Part shown: positions 21,158-32,622 of the stretch, piece by piece
Layout: the number at the start of each line of letters is the position of its first letter
How positions within the stretch are numbered: the first letter of the stretch is position 1
Origin: Raffaelea ambrosiae
Taxonomy: Eukaryota > Ascomycota > Sordariomycetes > Ophiostomatales > Ophiostomataceae
Direction: 5' to 3'
Length of the DNA: 64,000 nt
Assembly (NCBI GenBank): GCA_002778195.1
Contig: PCDI01000001.1
Coordinates: 5,653,338 to 5,717,337 of the forward strand
Notes under the pieces: model-generated
What the model was told of the DNA's origin: nothing
Seen by the model: only the letters and a program-made list of their open reading frames with translations
The model's database searches: none
Program-made: the position numbers and the translations under genes

Positions 21158-23223
21158 CTAGCGTGCCTTCTCCTCGTCGTTGAGGATGCCAATTTTGACG
21201 ACGCAGCCATCCTCGTCCAACAGCGGCGTGTCGAGGAACCGCTCGACCTGTTCGCGGCTGATGGCTTCGAACGGCATGCTCTTTTCGTCCTTGGCAAAGT
21301 CCCCGACAAAGCAGCAGGCCCAGTAAACCACACTGCTGACGATGCAGGTGAACAGCCAGCCGAGCTTGTACAGGTCGCCCCACGCAACCGGCACGTTCAT
21401 GCCAAATGTTTTGGCAAAGCCCGGGATGGGGAACACCACAGCAACAAGGTAGGCGACGACAGCGCGCCAGTTGATGCCAAAGCGGTACCAGTACCGGCCC
21501 TCGGGCGTGTACAGGTCGTGCAGGTAAACGTTGCCCTTCCGGCAGACCAGGTAATCCGTCAGGAAGATACCCACAAACGGACCCAGGAAGATGGAGTAGC
21601 CGCCGAGAAACTGCAGGAACGTCGAGGCGCTGGACAGAATGTGCCAGGGGCAGATGGCCAGACCAAGAACATACGAAATGTACATTCCACGCTTGATGTT
21701 TATGTAGCGCGGCAGCAGAACGGCTGTGTCCGCACCCCATGGAATAACGTTGGCACTGTCGCGTGGTTAGTTCGCGAACTCTTATTGGGCATCACGATTT
21801 CACGAGAGACGGAGATGGGGGGTTCTTCTTACCCAAGATTGGAACCGATGATGGAAAACAAGAAACCAAGAGACACGACGGCCACGCCGGCTCTGGCACC
21901 GTGGTTGGGGTACCTCTCGAGAATGGTGGAGCATAGCGTCCACGGATTCCAGATCGTCACACCCCAGGATGCCTTGATGGCACTGGTTCCAAAGATGCCC
22001 AGTGTGGCGCACAGAGTGTTGCCAATGGGAAGAGCAAGCATCTGTGACCAAGTCGGCGCAGTCTGTGTCTTGGCATACCGGGCAAGATCAGGCTGGTTGA
22101 CGATGCCCGTGCTGGTCTTGCCCATGACCGAGTTGATGCCTCCGAGCATGGTCCATGCCAGAGCCGACCCCGACAGGGAGGTGGAGGTAGCAAATGACCC
22201 GACCTTCTTGCCGGCATCCCGGGCTTGGAGCATGCAGAAGATGAAGAGCCCGATGACCACCGGAGGCAGAACAATGGACTTGATGGTGAACAAGAGGCGG
22301 ACCTTGGGGATGGGGACACTCAGCAGAGGAAGAGTGCAGATCCTAGCGAAAAAAGGGGATCCTGTTAGTCTCTCCAATCAAAGAAAAGGCAACTGGCTTG
22401 GCGTGTGGGAGTGCACATGGGTCGGGCCATACCAATAGACCATCATGCCAATGACCTGCTGTGCGGTGATCTCACTGCTGGCTGAGAGTGAGCTGGCCAT
22501 ATGTGTGAAAGAGTCGCCAAACATGGCACTGAACAGGACAGCGACGAAGTAGCCCCCTTGCACGATCTGCACGCCGACCTGTTGTTCTGTTTAGTTGCGA
22601 AGCCATGGAGAAAGAGGGAATAGTAACCCCCCCTCGAAGAAAAGGCGATCCAAACACGTACCCAAATCGTCCCCACAACGACACGCACAAACACGGGGAA
22701 CAGTCCCCCGTACAGACCCCATGGGATCCGGCTGGCAACCGGAAACCCAAAGTGGTACGTGGCGGAAGAGCGCGAGTGCATGGCCATGCCAATAGCGCCC
22801 AGTAGATGGGAAATAAAGATGCAAATGATAGCCTGCCACGAGTTTAGCCCCAGAGCGATCAGGGACGATCCAGCCGACCAGACCCCCGTAGAGAAGCCTA
22901 CATGATGAAAAAAATAGCCGTTAGTCATAAAATGGGGATCGCCTTCGTTGCGTGCAACATAGAACAGAAACGGGCAAAGCTGGAGAAGGCTCACCATAGG
23001 ACCACCAGAAAGCACCATAATCCCACCAGGTCCATGTCCAGTGGTCACGCGGGCTGATGTCGAGATCATGATTGGACCACGGGTTTCTGTTCTCCAGGCG
23101 TCCCTGGGAGGATTCTTTGGTCTCAATCGCTGCGAAGAAGGCCTCCTTGCTGGAGAAGGCCTTCTTGCAGGACTCGGCCTTTTTGTTGAATCGATTTGTC
23201 ACTGTGTTTGTCATTCGCTCCAT
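21158..23223 (-). CDS. NCS1 permease, Fur type (uracil/allantoin/hydantoin family)
   Basis: Exons 23223-22995, 22897-22662, 22578-22433, 22342-21833 and 21755-21158 give 572 residues. A 12-TM sodium- or proton-coupled nucleobase/ureide symporter of the plasma membrane. TM1 reads WTWWDYGAFWWSYGF after a hydrophilic N-terminus with RNPWSNHDLDISP. The family blocks SLIALGLNSWQA, GLYGGLFPVFVR and GKTSTGIVNQPDLARYA are all present, and splicing restores each. Bacterial Mhp1, the hydantoin carrier, belongs to this family, as do fungal uracil and allantoin carriers. Tail-to-tail placement with the hydantoinase makes hydantoin or another cyclic ureide the best guess. Five HGATAR sites precede the start. 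The acidic C-terminal tail (LLDEDG, NDEEKAR) may serve endocytic control (inference). Confidence 0.92.
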
Positions 23224-24457
23224 GTTGAAACCGTGCAGAGGAGCCTGCGTCCACTACACACCCCGAAAATGTGGCTACGGGCCAGCTCTTAAATGATTTC
23301 CCTTCACAAAAGAATACTACTATAGACTTATCTCGCTCGATAAGGCACGATAGCAGCCTGCCTTGGGGGGCGGATATCTCCAATGATCCTATCTCGGGAC
23401 TGGGTGGGTAGTTGTTATCTCCCGGGTTACAGCATGCTAGCACAACTCAGATATGCAATGTAATAAATATGGGGGGGGATTCTATGGGGAAACCGGCAGT
23501 CGCTCCAAGCCAGCGGCAATGGCCGAAGTAAACATGGGTACTATAATAGGGGTGTTTCCAGTTGGGCTCGGTGCCCAGGGCGATGAGTTCTTGGTGGCAA
23601 TGATGGGGGCCGTGGGGGCTTTGGGGGGAGATGCAAAATACGGAGATGGGCAAAAGAGATGGTCAAAGAAGAAAAACCCCGGAATATTTCTAAAAGCCTC
23701 GCCCCAGGGGGTTGTCGCAGTGTGGCGGCGAGGGGGGGAGGGCCGGACCGACGGCAGACTTTTTGCCATTGTGAGGAAGGGCCGTTTGGGAGAGGGAAGA
23801 ACTGCCCTTCATGGCGGCAGTGCACCATATTCCAACAAAAGAAGAAGTGTTGGCATTCGACGACTTTGAAAAGATTGGTAGTGTAGGAAACGGAAGCACG
23901 GGATGAAGAAATCAAACAAAAGGGGGAGTTTAAGGAACCATGGACCTCGAGCATGGCATAGTCGCACAGGAAGAGAAAAATATATTCCACGATGACATCC
24001 TGGGGAAGGACAACCCCGACAGCCAACCATTGTGAAATGGTTTTGATTCCCTCGACCCTCTCATCCGCTCATTTTGGGGTTGCTGGCTCGTGATTCACGC
24101 CGTCAAATGACTGCTTTTTTGGCTCTGGGATGTGCCATTTGCACGTTTGCACTTCATGCTCATGCGCGGACGGGCAAGCCGCTATCCTGTCGACTTATCT
24201 GGGGAGAAATGTTTATCGGGCCATTGCGTAGAGCCAAGCCATGCCGAGACCCACAGCCAAGAGCGCCCATGGTCCGACAGGTATTGCCATTTGCGATATA
24301 AGTCGCGTCGGTGCTTCCGACGTCTGACAGTCCTATGCGCAGGCTGGAAGAGCAGAAGTTGGAAGAGAATAAAAAAAGACTGCGACTGTATTCTCTATCT
24401 AATCTATTTTTGCTGTGACGACTCCGTGACACCATTGAGCAACCGCGGAAATCAAAC
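23224..24457. other. Permease / dioxygenase divergent intergenic region
   Basis: A 1.23-kb spacer between divergent start codons. The permease-proximal 200 bp hold the GATA cluster at 23328-23420. Purine-rich stretches lie at about 23640-23770. Several short ORFs here lack any family motif, and no gene was recognised. Confidence 0.5.
23328..23420 (-). promoter_or_regulatory. GATA-factor site cluster upstream of the NCS1 permease
   Basis: Five HGATAR matches in 93 bp, on either strand: TTATCT 23328-23333, CGATAA 23338-23343, CGATAG 23348-23353, CTATCT 23388-23393 and TTATCT 23415-23420. They lie 105-197 bp before the start. The consensus is that of AreA/NIT2-type nitrogen regulators, so derepression under nitrogen limitation is expected (inference). 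Confidence 0.6.
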
Positions 24458-25561
24458 ATGGCACCTTCAGCAACTACCGAGCCAGAGGAAGTGGTCTTCC
24501 ACGGCGGCAAGGGTACCCAGTCTCGCAAGGTGCTCACAGGTGCCGACGCAAAGCCGACCTTTGACAAGATTCCGACTGTGGACTTTGCCAACGCAAAGTC
24601 GCCGGTGTTTGAGGAGCGGCTGGCCGTAGCCAAGGAGGTGGGCAAGGCTTTTGCCGAGGTGGGCTTCATCTATGCTGTCAACCACGGCATCAGCCCCGAC
24701 CTCCAGGAGCGGACAACGTCCGTCATCCAAGACTTTTTCTCGCAGCCCAGTGAAGAGAAGCTGAAGATCCACATCAACAAGTCGCCCAGCATCCGTGGCT
24801 ACGAAGCCCTCCTCGAGACCAAGCTTGACAAACGCACACCGGGCGACCTGAAAGAGGCCTTCAACATGGCCGACGACCCATATGAGCCCGAGCAGAACGC
24901 GCCTCCGACTCTCGACCTGTCCACCTACCCCCCTGGTCCCCTCAACCAGTGGCCCGCGACCCCGGCTGCTTTCCGCAAGACACTGTATGCATACCGTGCC
25001 GCGGCTGGCGACTTTGCAGCCACTCTCCTCCGCCTCATCTCTCTGTCTCTCGGCCTCCCGGAGGACTACTTTGACAACATGCGCTCCTTCCCCATGGTCG
25101 GCATGCGTGCCCTCCATTACCCTCCCCAGCCGACTGCCGGCGAAGAAGCTATCGGTATTGGTGCCCACGCCGACTACTCGTGGATTACCCTGGTCAACCA
25201 GCTCTCTGACACTCCGGCACTGGAGGTCCTCAATGCCAATGGCCACTGGATCCAAGCGCCACCAATCAAGGGCAGCCTCGTCATCAACGTCGGCGATTTC
25301 CTCGAACGGGCCACCAACGACCGGTTCGTCAGCACAGTCCACCGCGTGCGCAACCTTACTGGCAAGGAGCGCTACAGCCTTGCCTACTTCTTCTCGCCCA
25401 GCCAGGATGTGATGATCAAGACGGTCCCGACATGCATCAAGCCCGGCGAGAAGGCCAAGTACGAGGACATCAAGGCTGGAGATTGGCAGTTGGAAAGACT
25501 TCTGCGGGCCAGAGTCAACCACCCTGCGAGCATCCAGGCCAAGGTGAAGGGGGAAATTTGA
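24458..25561 (+). CDS. 2-oxoglutarate/Fe(II) dioxygenase, third copy
   Basis: Intronless, 367 residues. Facial triad H237, D239 (GIGAHADYSW) and H295 (STVHRVRN); R305-Y-S307 fits 2-oxoglutarate binding. The N-terminal DIOX_N part has KIPTVDFANAK and GFIYAVNHGIS. It is clearly more distant from the 9.5/11.3-kb pair than they are from each other: it has HAD in place of HTD and lacks their introns. Divergent from the NCS1 permease, so it could act on the imported compound or its product (inference). The substrate is unknown. Confidence 0.9.
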   Translation: MAPSATTEPEEVVFHGGKGTQSRKVLTGADAKPTFDKIPTVDFANAKSPVFEERLAVAKEVGKAFAEVGFIYAVNHGISPDLQERTTSVIQDFFSQPSEEKLKIHINKSPSIRGYEALLETKLDKRTPGDLKEAFNMADDPYEPEQNAPPTLDLSTYPPGPLNQWPATPAAFRKTLYAYRAAAGDFAATLLRLISLSLGLPEDYFDNMRSFPMVGMRALHYPPQPTAGEEAIGIGAHADYSWITLVNQLSDTPALEVLNANGHWIQAPPIKGSLVINVGDFLERATNDRFVSTVHRVRNLTGKERYSLAYFFSPSQDVMIKTVPTCIKPGEKAKYEDIKAGDWQLERLLRARVNHPASIQAKVKGEI

Positions 25562-26132
25562 CATTGTGATTAATTTAAAAGTTCAATATCCCAGAATAAC
25601 AATTTGCGAGTCTTGAGTAAAAAGTAAGTGGTCATTCATATTTTGAGTGTAACCACAGTACAAGTTGTTCATAATCCAGAACGCCTTAAACTCGCAATTT
25701 ATGAGACAGAATTCAACACCAATTATAATTTTCCACCAGAAAAAAAAACACGAACATTGCAACTTTTCTCTTGCCGCATATACCGTCCGTTCTTTCACGA
25801 TGCACCCCTGCAGCCCGACGGTCCAGCTTGGCACAGCAACTTTATTAACTGGATCCGCTAACCTGAGAGAGATTCCACTGCCCAGAAAGTCTATCTGGGG
25901 ACTTTCATCCAAACGAAGAAGTTAGTCACCCAAATAGTAAACATGGGTATTGTTATTAATTCTCTTTCTATTCTTATTATTTCTACCACTTTGCCACAGC
26001 GACAGAAAGGAACACCGCGATAAGAGTTGTGAGGGGGGTCACGTGGTGGGCAATTTTAGTGGGGAATCTTCACAACCTCCTCGGCAATCTGATCACGGCG
26101 AGCTGTCCCAGAAACCAGCATCGCACAACGCC
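25562..26132. other. Intergenic spacer upstream of regulator
   Basis: A 571-bp AT-rich spacer. The reading frame of the next gene stays open upstream to 25950, but the extra segment is hydrophobic and unlike a regulator N-terminus, so it is treated as leader. No site was recognised. Confidence 0.4.
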
Positions 26133-28042
26133 ATGGAGACTCAGATCGTGACATCCATGGCGTCCACCAACAGCCAGCAGCTGATACACCACAAACCCCG
26201 GCCTTACAGGCATGCCCCAATCTTGAGAGTGCGGACAGGCTGCCTGACATGTCGACGGCGAAAGAAGAAGTGCGATGAAGTCAAGCCGATCTGCACGGGG
26301 TGCTCGCGCAATCAGTTCACCTGCTCCTGGCCAGGGGACGCCAATTCGCCCCAGGACAAGAGGACCATAGGACATAGGCAGTTCGGACGAAACCGAGCCG
26401 ATAGAGCCGAGGGGGCCGAGAGGGCCGAGCGAGCAGACGAAAGCTCCTCTCCAGGCATCCTTACAGACCCGCCCAGACAACACGCTGAGACGCTGGGCTC
26501 GACTGGGCCGAGCCAGCATGTCTCTCAATCCGAGCCTGTGGACCCCTGGAATGGGTTCAACTTCCAGAACGGACCACTGTTCCCGACTGGAACCGGCGCG
26601 TCTCCCGAGACCCTGTCAGAGAGTACGTCATCATCGAGCTCAACTTCACCAGGCGAGCAAGACATAGTGAGGAGCCCATCTTGCCAGCCAACCATCCAGA
26701 CCGTCCAGCAGGATGTCGGCCAGCGAAGCTTGGTCGCTTTTAGTCAAAGCTGTAGTCCCCCTGGAGACCCCGACTGTTTGCTGGGGAGTCCCATGGCCAT
26801 CTCGTCCATTCCAAGTTCCATATCCCTCCTCCCAGGTCTTCCTATCCGGTCGTTTGACCTTCTTGGACACTACATCTCGCGCACGGCCATCAGTATGGGC
26901 AACGGTTCCACAAATATGAACCCGTTCATCGATCAAATTATACCGCTCATGTTTGCCAATAAACTTGTCCTCCAGCTTATCCTCACGCAGAGTGCCGCAC
27001 ATCAGGCCATAGCAAAGGGTGACAGCTTGGTTGTTGCCCAGAGAGACTATGCCGAATCACTTGGTCTCTTGCAGTCAGCCATCGAGGAGTACATAGACGG
27101 GCGTGAGAGGAGTCCGCTGTGGGTCACGGTGGGCGCTCTGATCATGTGCTACGTCGAGGTGAGAATGACGTCTGTGTCCCCCCACACAGGAGACAACTAA
27201 CAACTCCACAGACAACCCGGGGAGACGTCAACGGTACAATCTTTGACCACCTTAGTGCTACCGGCCCCTTGATCGCACAACTCATCAAACATCCGGGCAT
27301 CTCTATCCAACATGGCCTCAAAGACTTCATTGTGGAGTACTACATCTACACGGGGCTGATCAGTATGATCTCAATCGACCCAGCGTATTGTGCCAAGCCG
27401 CTACTCGAACCACAACTGGTTGTCGAGGCCCAAAGACTTGCCGCGTCAGGCTACGTTGGGCAGTTGTCTGGTTGCTGGCTTAAGCTGTTGCTGCTCATAC
27501 CAGAGATATTTCGGTTTGGCAGGAGGGCCCTGGGAGCTGGATCCGAGCACCAATTCCCGGTGCTGGATGACTTCCTCACATTCTCAACCATCCAGAGCGA
27601 GATCTTATCTTTCCAGCCGCCCACAAATGTCGATCAAAACGTGTCCATCGGTGCCTCTGTGTATCAGAACGCCATACACCTCTATCTACTCTCAGCCATG
27701 GGCCACCGAGAACAGCAAGGCCACGACTCCACATACCAAAAAACCATCGAGGCAACAACGCTGAAAGCCATGGAGTCGCTGCGCCCATTGCCCAAAACAG
27801 CCCGCATAAGTACGAGTCTGTCCTGGGCTATTGCCGTAATCGGCTGCTGTGTGAAGGACGGACCCCATCGAGATGAGTTGCGCTCACGCCTAGACGTGAT
27901 GTTTCAGACCATTGGACTGGGCAATATCAGGTCAACAGCAGCCTTGCTGGAAATGGTGTGGCAACGCCCTCTCCATGAACAAAGTCCGTGGGTTATCCAC
28001 GAGGTCATGCAGGACAACCAGATGTGGATATCTTTTGCGTAG
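26133..28042 (+). CDS. Zn2Cys6 transcription factor (Fungal_trans_2 type)
   Basis: Exons 26133-27158 and 27212-28042 give 618 residues. The cluster is C37, C40, C47, C54, C57 and C64 (GCLTCRRRKKKC, CTGCSRNQFTC), typical of the group with a Fungal_trans_2 effector domain. A linker of Arg/Ala/Glu (RADRAEGAERAERADE) and Ser-rich tracts follows. The C-terminal domain has LLGHYISRTAISM, FIDQIIPLMF and a final WQRPLHEQSPWVIHEV segment. The start at 26133 is chosen as the first ATG near the cluster. Flanked by the third dioxygenase and an APC permease, it may regulate either side (inference). Confidence 0.9.
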
Positions 28043-28230
28043 TCGAGCAAGGCATTGACGAGTCGACACAGCGCGGGTTGACTATCGATGCTTGGAAAAT
28101 CTCACAATCATGTCAAAAAATCATGTTGGACAATTAAATGTTGGTGTCTTCGTTTCACCATATAATTTACATGCCGACAACATTATTGAAACCGCCGAAA
28201 CCCCAATGCTTGTTCCACAATATCTGCCTT

Positions 28231-29935
28231 CTAATACGTGAAAATACTCTGCACGGGTTGATAATTTCTGTTTGCGCCAATGAACCACCACGCACTGATA
28301 ATTATGACGACGACTGCATAGACCACCGATACGTAGTTCATATTGCCGCCCGAGACAGGATATGCAGGAGGGAAGGAATACATCTGGCCAGCGTGTTAGC
28401 ATAGGACGAAAAGCGACGTCGCTAAGTCAGGGGGAACCTACGACAAAGGTGAAGACAAGCCACAGAAGCAAGATGTAGTTGCATACATGCCCGAGCTTGC
28501 CCAGCCAGAAGGGTCCGTGGTGGATGTTGTTTCGCCCTCGAGCAAGAAGACAAACGACCGGGATAGCGTAAGAGGTATACAGCAAGACGATGCACGCCGT
28601 GACCATGCTATTGAACGCGGTATACGAAGCCAGATACAAGCACCCCAGGATGGACACGATGATCGACGAGACAACGTGGGCGCGGATAGGCAGCTTCAAG
28701 CTGGGGCTGATGTGTCCCAGATATTTCGAGGCCGGAAGCCCGTTGTCACGGGCAAAAGACCAGCAAAGACGGGCCTGCCAGGTTTGCGAGGCAATCATGC
28801 ATCCGCAGCCTGTGACAATGATCAACGACACGAGAACAATGGCGCCTCCCTTGGACTCAATGGCCTCGTTGAAGAGTTCCAGGATGGGAACACCTGTAGC
28901 TGTGTCTGCAACCTGCTCAAAGTCCTGGATGCTGAACATCATGGCGATGGCAAAGAGCCAGGACGTGACAAAGCCAATGAGGACCGTGCCAAGAATGGCG
29001 ACCGGAATAGCGCGCTCGGGGTTGAGAACTTCGTCGGCCATATGAGTGGCGCCATCCAGCCCGTTGAAAGCCCAGTTGGGGTTGACCAGGCCAACAATGT
29101 ACGCAATGCCGTTCTTCTTCCAACCAGTGTTGTTGATAAACTCTGTGAAGACCCATTTGGCCGAGTTGTGTGTAGGCGCTTTGATTGGGACAAGGAGGAT
29201 GATGACAATAAAGGAAATAATCGAAGTCCAAAGGGTACAGAACGTCACTGTCGGGAGAGCCCGGCTTGAAATGTTGAAAAAGAAGCAGAAGATGTTGATT
29301 ATCTGGTATGCCACGAAATTCATCCAAGGCTTGATGACCCTACGAATGCCTATTAGCATGGCGGCCGTATCATGCTGGAGCAACCACGGGGCAACTCACA
29401 GGTCCGGATGCGTCATCTGGATGCATCCCATGCCCAGCATGCCGACGCCCAGGGCAATGCTGGCACACGTAAAGATCGAACCAGCCCAGGCAATCCACCC
29501 GGTCAGATACGATGCAAAGCGGGCGTACTTGCGGCTCGCGAGCTGGTTTGTCCAGAAGTATTGGCCACCCGCGTTGGGCATGGCCGAGGCAAGCTCCGAC
29601 AGGGAGATGCCCATGGCAGTACAGACGATGGTCACGATGATGATGCCGTAGATCAGCAGAACCGGACCGCCGGAGTTGATGCCTGTGATCAGAGCAGTCG
29701 AGACACCAAACCACGAGTTTGTGAGCGAGAAGCCAAGACCGAGGATCGAGAACACGGAGAAATTCTTGCGAAGCTCCTGGGAATGGCCCACTATGATGGA
29801 TGGGATTAGTCTTTGCTCAAGAAAGTATGTGCATGTTTGGCAATGCATACTGTCGACCGACTTGGGACGCTCGGCATCTTGTCCACCAAAGGTCTCCTCC
29901 TTGACATCGGCTACCTGATCGGAACTGGAGGCCAT
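28231..29935 (-). CDS. APC-superfamily amino acid/GABA/choline-type permease
   Basis: Exons 29935-29851, 29790-29400, 29339-28442 and 28383-28231 give 508 residues. A 12-TM plasma-membrane carrier. The first intron removes a cysteine-rich read-through and restores GHSQELRKNFSVFSILGLGF, the family N-terminal block. Further blocks are AMPNAGGQYFW, NGLDGATHMADEVLNPERA and ARDNGLPASKYLG. Fungal relatives carry GABA, choline, polyamines or amino acids. Downstream lie a D-amino-acid PLP enzyme and a glutamine-synthetase-like ligase, so an amine or amino acid used by those enzymes is plausible. Substrate unknown. Confidence 0.9.
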
Positions 29936-30745
29936 GGTTGCGGTTTGCTGGGACAGTTACTCGTGTAAGCTGGTTTGACACAGGATGCCAGCCGGGGAAA
30001 TGGATCAACTTTCCAGACTGCTGGTACCGTCCAGTCGGCTCTCTATAAGTATTTTCTACACAGATTGCTGTTGAAGGAATGCTAAGGAGGTGGTATCGGA
30101 TGTTCCCAAAGGTGGCCAGCTGTGGCGGCCGTGTCCATACATTATTTAGGGTCGTTGTCGGGTGTGGCACAGGCAGCTCAGGGCAGCTCAGGGCAGCCTC
30201 GGGGGCTGTGATAGCTGATGCCAGCCGTGTATGGAGGTCTATCGCGGCCAGCAAGCCAGGTCATTACGTACTCCCAGGCGGCCAATTCAACGATCCCACC
30301 AGGGTAGGGAATGTTCGCAGAGACTATCGGCTTCCGACCCGCAGTCTTCGACTACGAGCCAATGACACACATTTGCGCGCCCAGAACCGCGCCTAGTCCG
30401 GATCCGAACAGCTTCGTTCCCATAACTGATAACGGGGAGCTAGCCCTTGATTGGACGGGCTGGAGCAATAACACCACCGATGTGCTTCGGCGGATCTCTG
30501 CTCGAATTAAGAAGCGCTGGTCTCGATGAGGGCGGGCCGTTTGGGTGCTATCAGATTTGATTTGTTCCCATTTGTTTACAATGCATATGAAAACATACCA
30601 AGAAACGATGCTAGGGGGTTCGAGTGTGCTGCCGGGATTTCGCAACGTCAATGGTCTGAAACAAATTAGACAAACTACATAGTACAACGAACCATTGGAC
30701 TTTTTCCTTGTTTTCGTAAGGGTAACTGGAAATGCCAATCCACCA
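29936..30745. other. Intergenic region, APC permease promoter and PLP-enzyme 3' side
   Basis: An 810-bp spacer. It has one CGGCCAA at 30279-30285 and a 10-bp tandem repeat (unit GGCAGCTCAG) at about 30172-30200. A 72-codon ORF at 30311-30529 has no recognisable family and is not called as a gene. Confidence 0.45.
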
Positions 30746-32095
30746 CTACCACCCCTTCCACGGCACCCACGTATCAATGACAATGTCGTTATCATCCACC
30801 ACATAGTAGGCAAAGAAAGCCGCTGCCGTGATGCAGACGTGGTTGCAGTACAGATAAACCCGGTCGCCCACTTTGAATTCCGAGCCAACCTCCACGCCTT
30901 CTTTTTGACAGGTCAGGATCCCGTGTTCTTGGGACAGTCGGGATGGCCCCCAATCCGGCTTGCCTACGACCCTGCCGAACCCAGGAAAGGGACTGGTCTC
31001 TCGCGATAGAGCAATGCCCCCTGCATTGATAAGAGCTTCGTTGCGCTCGGGGTACACACTGCATACCTCCGCCGCTATGCGTACAGCCAGGTCTGTTTCA
31101 GACACTAGCGAGGTTCCCACCTGCTGCAAATCATTGCAGGGGAAATTGCCTGCCCATGGAAGTACGTCAGAGGGTGATCTGGTGACCAGATTTCATGAGC
31201 ATGGAAACAGGGCTCTTACCAGCATGCAGCTCCAACTTTGTACCTGGAGGCACCTGGGCCTTCAAAGCTTTAACAACGTGTGCCGTGGGGGTGGCACCGA
31301 TAGACACAACCAGATTCTCTGCGTTGGCCATGAACGATGCCGCTTTCAGGACACCCGCTATCTCGACCTGCAATATTTTCTCGGCATCCTCGCGGGTCCG
31401 GCCCCCGTACGAGTGTCCCGCATGGGCGTAGAACCCATAAATGTTCACAGCAGAAGACTTGTCCGCACGTTTGACCAGCTTTTCAAGCGCGGGACTGTCA
31501 TTTTCGACGCCTGCTCTGTGCGAGCCAACGTCGATTTTGATAAAAACATCCCAGGGTGTCGATGGACCGTCCATCTCCAAGAAATCGAGCTGCTGCTCAC
31601 TGTCGACCATCAAGATAATCCTCAGGGACGATCTGAAAGCGGCCAGTTGTGGGAGGTAACCCGGGCACACAGGGATCCCGTAAAGGCACTGCCCAGTGTC
31701 AGCTGCCGAAGACTTCAAGGCTGTTCCGATTCAATTTACCTCGTTAATTACGCCTTCCTTCACCAGAGGCAAGATGCCCCGGATCTCTGCCAAGGTAGAA
31801 GCGACGATTCCCTTGTATTTGCCATTGCCGACCATCAATCTCGTGACTTCGGTGGTCTAGGTATGCCAAGTTAACTACAGCTGAACATGTTTCAATGGTA
31901 ACCTGCAAGGCCAACTCGACGCACCTTGAGCGTCTTCACGTGCGGGCGGAAGCCAATGCCAAGCTCCTCGACATCTTTGTGAAGAGTCGAAATGTTGTTC
32001 TTGATTATGGGCAGAGAAACCACGACTGACGGAGTTGGCAACTCGGCAATCGACTTGCCAATGTAGGATCGGTGATGTTCCAGCGAGTAGTCCAT
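30746..32095 (-). CDS. D-serine dehydratase / D-threonine aldolase-like PLP enzyme
   Basis: Exons 32095-31925, 31856-31740, 31688-31220 and 31149-30746 give 386 residues, close to family length. Fold-type III PLP enzyme: the N-terminus has ELPTPSVVVS, then RPHVKT with K54 as the expected Schiff-base lysine. The blocks GFYAHAGHSYGG and LHAGNFPCNDLQQVG follow. The C-terminal NHVC supplies the His and Cys zinc ligands known from eukaryotic D-serine dehydratase. It should cleave or deaminate D-serine or D-threonine-type D-hydroxy-amino acids. In this context it could use the D-amino acids released by the carbamoylase (inference). An in-frame ATG at 32173 would add 26 residues; 32095 fits the family start better. 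Residue 56 is Leu where KTHK is common. Confidence 0.9.
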
Positions 32096-32622
32096 GGTGT
32101 AGACTGTCCTTGCTGTGCTCCGATCAGGAAGGGTACCTGGTCTGGGCAGTGACTTGACCAAGGTGTACACCAAGTAGCAATATTGGGTTAGTAACGAGTC
32201 GATGGTTGATCTGATATTCTAGAGCTTGTATATGGCAGTTATCTAGTACTGAACTGTACCTCCGCAGCCAGTCAAATACGAGACCGCGGTTGTGTGCAAT
32301 AGGCAAGCCTTCTCAGCGGGCGCGGTATTCGGGAGTGCGGGAAGAGATTTTATGACACAGAGATTTGGGCCCAGAGATTTGGCCGCCAGAGCGGGGAAAC
32401 AGAAGAGAGATAATAAACTGTGGCGCGGCGGTGCTTCGCCGGACTACGTCCACTAACCACACGCCTCAACTAGCCATAGGCGGAAAACAAAGACAAGAGT
32501 CACAAAAGCCGTAGTTCAAAACAGAAAAATGCGTGCATTGAAATGGGTGCCTATCTAGTACGGATGGGGACTCTAATACAACCTGGAAACGAAACAATTC
32601 GAAAATACAGCAATTTGAAAAC
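32096..32622. other. Intergenic spacer with GATA matches
   Basis: A 527-bp spacer upstream of the PLP enzyme and downstream of the ligase stop. HGATAR-type matches occur near 32239, 32406 and 32551. No gene was seen. Confidence 0.4.

Noticed and set aside
23453..23869. 138-codon ORF in the permease/dioxygenase spacer
   Set aside because: Composition follows purine-rich DNA, with no domain; likely non-coding.
30311..30529. 72-codon ORF in the APC/PLP spacer
   Set aside because: No motif, no intron logic and no neighbour context; treated as chance.
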